The notes beneath the pieces are model-generated. The model was not told the origin of the DNA. It did not search any database and saw only the letters and a list, made by a program, of their open reading frames with translations. From the NCBI GenBank assembly GCA_026874595.1, contig CM049309.1, positions 56,475,926 to 56,539,925 of the forward strand: a DNA stretch of 64,000 bases, given 5' to 3'. Below, one piece after another: positions 58,689 through 64,000 of the stretch; within the stretch, counting starts at the first letter, position 1, and each line of letters starts with the position of its first letter. The translations under genes and the position numbers were made by a program. Source of the DNA: Sipunculus nudus. Taxonomy: Eukaryota > Annelida > Sipuncula > Golfingiida > Sipunculidae.

Positions 58689-58880
58689 TAAACGGTCTTA
58701 TTCGTAAGATTTATCTACAACAAATATTACAGGTCTTAGACTTCGAGCCTCTTAAATCTTTCCTGGTCTAGAAATTGACCCTGGACTTAGCCCATTGTTA
58801 TAGAGACCGCAGTTAATCACACATGCTTCAGCAAAAACATATGGGAAGAGGGAGTGGCAGTTGCGCTTTGGTGACAGGTT
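58689..58880 (+). repeat. Direct repeat H, copy 1
   Basis: Shares with 59280-59468: TCGTAAGATTTATCTA.AACA, AATATTACAGGTCTTAGACT, TTTCCTGGTCTAGAAATTGA, CCCTGGAC.TAGCC, ATCACACATGC.TCAGCAAA and AACATATGGGAAGAG. About 590 bp apart. Confidence 0.85.
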
Positions 58881-59040
58881 TATAGATAATATAATCAAAT
58901 TATAGAATATCTTGCTCGGGTCAGCTCTATGTTTAATTAAGGCCGAGTATATTGTTGTTTTAGGGATTAGACCGTGCATGGTCTCATACGGGTGGAAATA
59001 GCAATTTATAGAATATTCCTGTTCATATATCTTTATAAAT

Positions 59041-59270
59041 AAATAAATGAAATATGGTGTCAAACGAACTTATTAAACAATAAGTTAACTGTACAGTCTA
59101 TTATGTCGATTTTTCGATGCAAAAGTGCTGGTTGTAGTATTTTTTTAGTTAGTTTTTCTCCTATTTTTCCTTTCCTGTTCTGCTTTAGCCTTAGACCCTA
59201 AATTTTGGGGTCTACATACAGGAGTCGCTATTTTGAAGAATCAACAAAATATGTTTTTCGAAAGAGGATC
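59041..59270 (+). repeat. Dispersed repeat family D, copy 2
   Basis: Same blocks as 51108-51333 but uninterrupted past the point where copy 1 is cut. It lies between the two copies of direct repeat H, so D and H may belong to one duplicated unit. Confidence 0.75.
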
Positions 59271-59279
59271 AGGTCAATA

Positions 59280-59468
59280 AAACGGTATTCTTCGTAAGAT
59301 TTATCTAGAACAAATATTACAGGTCTTAGACTTCCAACCTCTTATTATTTCCTGGTCTAGAAATTGACCCTGGACATAGCCAATTGTTATAAAGACCGCA
59401 TTAAATCACACATGCATCAGCAAAAACATATGGGAAGAGAGACTGGCAGTGGCGCTTTGGTTGAGAGT
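59280..59468 (+). repeat. Direct repeat H, copy 2
   Basis: See the copy at 58689-58880; same orientation. Confidence 0.85.
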
Positions 59469-59860
59469 ATGTATGGGTGAAAATGAGACCCGCTGCCCCA
59501 CAGGCGCCGTGAACCTGTCTGTACTGAGTGACCGCGTGCCTACCTGACTCATAGGCATTTTTTATTAACTCAGGGAGGCTTGTCTCCTAAAGCTATTATC
59601 GATATAAGTGGCAAAGTGCCGCTATATACATTTACAAAAACTTTTCATTTAAAAAGAATGGTCTTTGAATAGGTCAGAACGGCATGATACAGGTCGAAAT
59701 ATCTTAGGAATCAAGCCGGACATGGATCCTAAAAGTTTCCAGACTTATGTGATCTGACCTGGACAACTACAGAATCACAGAATCATATATTCGGGACCAG
59801 GAAAGGTGGTCGTAATTGCGGGGGTGGTCGCAGTTGTGGGGTGGTCGCAAGGACGGGTTC

Positions 59861-59864
<4 letters not shown>
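59469..59864. other. Non-coding, nothing recognised
   Basis: Ends in a GGTGGTCGCAATTG..GGTGGTCGCA short duplication at about 59806-59852. Confidence 0.4.

Positions 59865-59916
<52 letters not shown>
59865..59916. repeat. TA microsatellite
   Basis: Uninterrupted (TA)n. Confidence 0.95.
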
Positions 59917-59919
<3 letters not shown>

Positions 59920-60659
59920 GCAATCTTTAAAAAAAAAATAATTAGATTTTTTATTATGTATGCACCGTTGAGGCCTCGTCCAGTTATCTCGTCTGCACTG
60001 AAGTCCCTCGTACTGGACATGGACGGGGGGGGGGGGGGGGGTAAGGCGTTTTGAAAATGGTGGTCATTACGACTGAGATAATGCCAGAAATGAATTCTCA
60101 AGTTCATAATACCCTAGAACCCATGTATTTGTTGACCCTCTATGTCAAATGTTAAAGTAATTATTGTATTTGAGTATTATTTTGTTGGCCATTTTTGTTT
60201 TATGCCAATTAGCTAAAAATGCCCAAGGCTAACAGCGGGCCATACTCAATATTAAAGGTTACTCTCAGAGCATAATTAGATAATTTTATTGTTTAGTCCA
60301 GGCTCGAGCTGCGTGGCGTGCAGCTACACACAACGATGCAGAAGACGCTGAGATAGCAGGACTGGCGAGTCTAGGCAAGGCGATAATACCAACTAACTCA
60401 TTACGCCATATCGACTGACATAAAAGAATGTACGACCAGCGCACTGGCTGTCAAGTTTGGCTTTCCGGCCCAAAATAACCTGGTAAATGCCTACTGAGTC
60501 GTATTGTCTCGGCTACTACCTCAACACCGATCAGATGTGTCAATATGAGGGAGGTTTTTCCGTGCCCGGATTAGCCTGACAAGTCCTCTCCGGACACACA
60601 AACATAGATCAACTACAATACCCTGATAGTCTTGGTCATCTTAATTCGCGACGGAAGAA
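59917..60659. other. Non-coding with a G tract
   Basis: G run of about 17 at 60026. The rest has no supported feature. Confidence 0.45.
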
Positions 60660-60725
60660 CATATATATATATATTTATGTATATATATATATATATTTAT
60701 GTATATATATATATATATATATATG
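60660..60725. repeat. TA/TTTATG microsatellite
   Basis: (TA)n blocks separated by a repeated ATTTATGTATATA unit. Confidence 0.95.
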
Positions 60726-61744
60726 TATCTTGATATAAAAGCATACTAATATTATAATAACAAAATACGCCTGGGTATATCATTTTTAAATTGTAAAACC
60801 GGTAAAAGCTGAGGCCGAAGAAATTTCACCAAAAATTCGAAACTATTCAAGGACAATACACGAACAAGTGACCCCTGATACAAGGGAATGGCCTGGATAA
60901 ACATATTGCTGTATAACGTAAGGGTTATTAATTATTTGAACAAAATGGTGATGGAGATTATCTAAAAAATATATATATTTGGGGTTTTTTTTGGTTTTTT
61001 TTTGGGGGGGGGGGGTTACTTGTACCTTCTCCACCTCCGGAAAAGAATTTCATCAAAACCCTTTCATTTTTGAATATAACTAACAGACAAATTAAGCCAC
61101 AAACGAATCAGCAGCGATAAAAAAATTACACCTCCCCGCGGCGGTATAATTGGGTGTGAGTAGCTTAGATACATGCATGTACAGAGGCCCACCGGTCCTG
61201 TATTGCTGTTTTTGTTTATTGTTTTTGGGGTTTTTTTTGTGTACTGTCTGACCTGTACACATGATTTTTCCCTGTGTGCCACATTCGCGTCCCTGCTTTG
61301 AGGTGTTATTACATCCGAGCCCCGGTACCGACTGTTTCAGCGTGGACTGTCACAGCCTGTGTGCCAGTAATTTAGCTGAGCCGAAGCAACGCGACTCGTG
61401 TTTAATATTGTTTTTATCAAGCCTTCGCCTAACGGGTGACAGTTTTGTCCTTCATAAAAGTATATAGATTTACCAGCCACATGTCAGAACTTATTAAGTC
61501 AGAAAATTTAAATGCTTAAATGAGTCATATAACCACGCTGTGTGTATGGGATAGATTTTCTCTTTCATTGTGTCTGAATAGACTTCTCTTGTAAACTCGT
61601 ATGAATTTCATGATATTTTTTAAAGGTTAGTAAAGCTTACTTTTTGTCAGTCATTCATACTGATATGGATATGTATACTTCAACACAAACACATCAGCAG
61701 AAGTAATACGCAGGTCAAAGAATATAGTATTGTTAAAGCTTTCG
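60726..61744. other. Non-coding, nothing recognised
   Basis: Poly-T and poly-G near 60983-61016. Frames at 61064 (minus) and 61261 (plus) are unsupported. Confidence 0.4.
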
Positions 61745-64000
61745 GAAGGAGTCTGATTCAGCTATGTTATTCCTTAAAGTACAAATTATCAATGAGAGAA
61801 TTGAACCAGATATACCAGGAGACTTTTCGTGTTTAACTTCTCCTGGTTGCAGTGTAGTTAATTATATAATTTTCATTAGTTCTCTACTTCACGTGTTAGA
61901 CAGATTCCGTGTATTATCGTATGATCTGTCCGATCACTTTCCTTTAAGTTTACTTAAAATTATGAAACCAAGGATAGAGGTTTTGTATGAATATATATGC
62001 GCATTGACAAAATGGGTGAAATTTTACCAGACTGATGAAGATTAGTGAAGCAGACTAGTGTAGCATTGGTTGGCATTTACCAAAACATATCCTCCAGAAA
62101 TAAACAAAACATCCCAGACTAAAGCAGCCAAAATGGTGGGACAAAGAATGTGATCTTTTTTTTAAATGGAAAATATATAGCTTTGAATAAGTATAGATGT
62201 ACAATATCAGATGGGGACTTACTTAGTTACCAACAAACAAAACAAAGGTTTAAAAAGTAATGTGAAGAAAAGAAGGCAGTCATGCAATCCTCGGAGGTGC
62301 AAAAGGTGATAGGTGCAAAAGACACTGATTATATGTGGAAAAACATGAGACGTTTAAATAAAAAGAAAATTGCTACATGAAATCCGGAAAGTTGGTACAA
62401 GCATTTTAAAGAACTTTGACTACATCAAAACATGAAATTAATCAAGCGTTTAAGAATTATACTCTGGAATATTTAATAAAAGCAGTTGAAGTTGAAAATA
62501 ATATGGAGCTTGATATAAACCATATATGAAATTAAAAGAGGTAAGGCCCCGGGGCCCGACAGGAAAACGATAGATTTATAATGATAGATACATATACATG
62601 AAGTTTCATGTCGGTTCATATATTACAATTATTTCATAGCATGTTAGGAAATGGAGTTATTGTACCAATTCACAAAAAGGGTTCCACCACATATACTAAA
62701 AATTATAGGATTTACTTCATTACTAAATACCGTGGAAAAACTATTTACAAAATTATTGGCAAATAGAGTTCAAAATTATGTTGATCAAGCTGGATTATTA
62801 TATAAAGCACAGGCTGGCTATAGGAAAGGTTATTCAACAGTAGACCATACATTTCTTTAATGGGGGGTGTGCAGAATACTTAACAAAAATGAAAAGAAGG
62901 TTTTATTGCACTTTCATTGATTTTTCAACTGCTCTGATAGTGTAAAACATGATTTATTGCGGGATGTTTCAATTAAATCACAGATAAAAGGGTAACTGTT
63001 ACAGACACTTCAGTCAATGTGTAGTCAATGAAATCATGTGTTCTTAGTACTTCTTACACAGAAAGGATTAACAGATTATTTCTGAATGTACTAATGGAAT
63101 TCGACAAGAATGACAATAATTCGACATAAATGAATTTTATGTTCAAATTATAATGAAACAAAATGTCACGGTATATACATTGATGAATATTTACCAAACT
63201 AAATGACATTTATGTACGCTGATTATTTAGTATGCTTCAGTGATTCAAGATGGACGTCTCCAAGATATTATATATTTTTATTAGACACCTTAATTAAAAA
63301 GAATAGAGAAATGGAACTACTCAAATACTTAAATTGAAACGGTAAATGACTATAGATACTTAGGGGAGATATTTACAAGTACATTGTCATGGTATAAAAC
63401 AAAGAAAGCGCAGGCAATGCAGGCGGAAGGTCCAGTGACTCTCATAAAAAACTTTTATAGGAAATAAAGTTGTTTATCAGTGAGCCGGCTACTTATCTAT
63501 TTGATTGTATGGTCACACCGGTATTATTATATGGTTCAGAACTGTGGGGCTATGAAAAAAGTGAAATAATTAAAAAAGTGCAATATTAATTTTGTAAGTA
63601 CATTCTAAAAATTTAGCTCTACAGCTCCGAACGCAGCATCACTGGGAGAGTTTGGAACGCATCCAATGTTTGTCAGTCAGTTATTAAGACGTGTAGATAT
63701 TGGACAAAACTTATGCATTATGAGAATAAGAGATATCCAAAATGAATATATAATATGCTGTTTATTCTAGATATGAATGGAAAACAAACGTTGGTCACTC
63801 ATATAAGAACTATAATATGCAGCTCAGGTTTTGGATATGTGTGGATGAATCAAGATGTAGGAGACGTTAGAATATTTTTGGCTAAAATAAAGGATAGAAT
63901 TATTGATATGGTAATACAAAACTGGTCTTGTGGTGAAGAATTAAATACTAAATTAAATTTATATGATATTTTTAAATATATGCTCTCAGTGGGGAAATAT
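61745..64000 (+). mobile_element. Decayed non-LTR retrotransposon, family G, plus strand, runs off the window
   Basis: Starts in the endonuclease C-terminal part (SPGCSVVNYIIF and LSDHFPLSL, SDH motif at about 61926), continues through a broken RT (GKAPGPD near 62540; VEKLFTKLLANRVQNYVDQA near 62726; an RT motif C with TACGCTGATTAT at 63215-63226, reading YADY instead of YADD) and into the C-terminal region (63480 onward). It matches the minus-strand element at 54500-57530 part by part. Many stops and shifts; a dead copy. Confidence 0.8.
62651..62860 (+). pseudogene. LINE family G, RT segment
   Basis: Longest open piece of the plus-strand copy. Contains SLLNTVEKLFTKLLANRVQN, YVDQAGLLYKAQAGYRKGYS and TVDHTF, the (S)LL...(K)(L/I)(F/Y)...L..R......(L)....QAG(F/Y)R.(G).S..D(H/Q).F segment between fingers and palm. 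Confidence 0.75.

Overview
This is animal genomic DNA, AT-rich, intron-containing and crowded with transposable elements. There is no prokaryotic operon structure, and the real coding sequence lies in short exons with clean GT/AG borders. The repeat types (tRNA-derived SINE heads, several non-LTR retrotransposon families, a Penelope-like element, long poly-G tracts, many TA microsatellites) and the two host gene families suggest a marine invertebrate, most likely a mollusc or another lophotrochozoan. That placement is inference; nothing here fixes a species.

Host genes, both on the minus strand. (1) Three homologous first exons, at 7800-7945, 18408-18547 and 24362-24510, each encode a signal peptide followed by the N-terminal first strand of a ceruloplasmin/hephaestin-type multicopper oxidase (DRVYYIAS..(V/I)(N/D)WDYAP). 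Each ends at a strong donor in the same phase (phase 2). Each has a possible TATA-like element about 45-50 bp before its ATG. I found no second exon after any of them. The simplest reading is one gene with three alternative promoter/signal-peptide exons whose body lies left of the window; three tandem genes or stranded exon duplicates are the alternatives. (2) Five exons between 43148 and 35717 encode the whole catalytic domain of a beta-1,4-galactosyltransferase-family enzyme, with all exon phases consistent. Its donor-pocket residue, one metal ligand and two disulfide cysteines differ from the vertebrate enzyme. Its 5' exon(s), for the membrane anchor and stem, should lie to the right and were not identified.

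Layout: 1-495 satellite with a 144-bp higher-order period; 1850-2480 two adjacent dispersed repeats; 7.8-8.0 kb first exon a; 8.24-9.15 kb LTR-retrotransposon remnant; 12.07-16.5 kb non-LTR retrotransposon with an intact 1199-codon ORF2; 16.6-17.6 kb two 505-bp tandem copies; 18.4 kb first exon b; 19.3-20.3 kb dispersed repeat; 24.4 kb first exon c; 24.9-26.9 kb inverted-repeat element holding a decayed Penelope-like element with a GIY-YIG domain; 28.8-31.2 kb repeats; 31.6 kb SINE; 35.7-43.15 kb galactosyltransferase gene, its last intron holding a TA-flanked DNA transposon and copies of the 2-kb repeats; 43.7 kb second SINE; 44-51 kb non-coding with G/C tracts; 51.3-53.7 kb broken CR1/L2-like LINE with a triplicated 3' end; 54.5-57.5 kb and 61.7-64 kb two decayed copies of another LINE family in opposite orientations.

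Most long reading frames outside these features are TA-repeat translations or chance frames. The regions between are described as holding no gene I can support.
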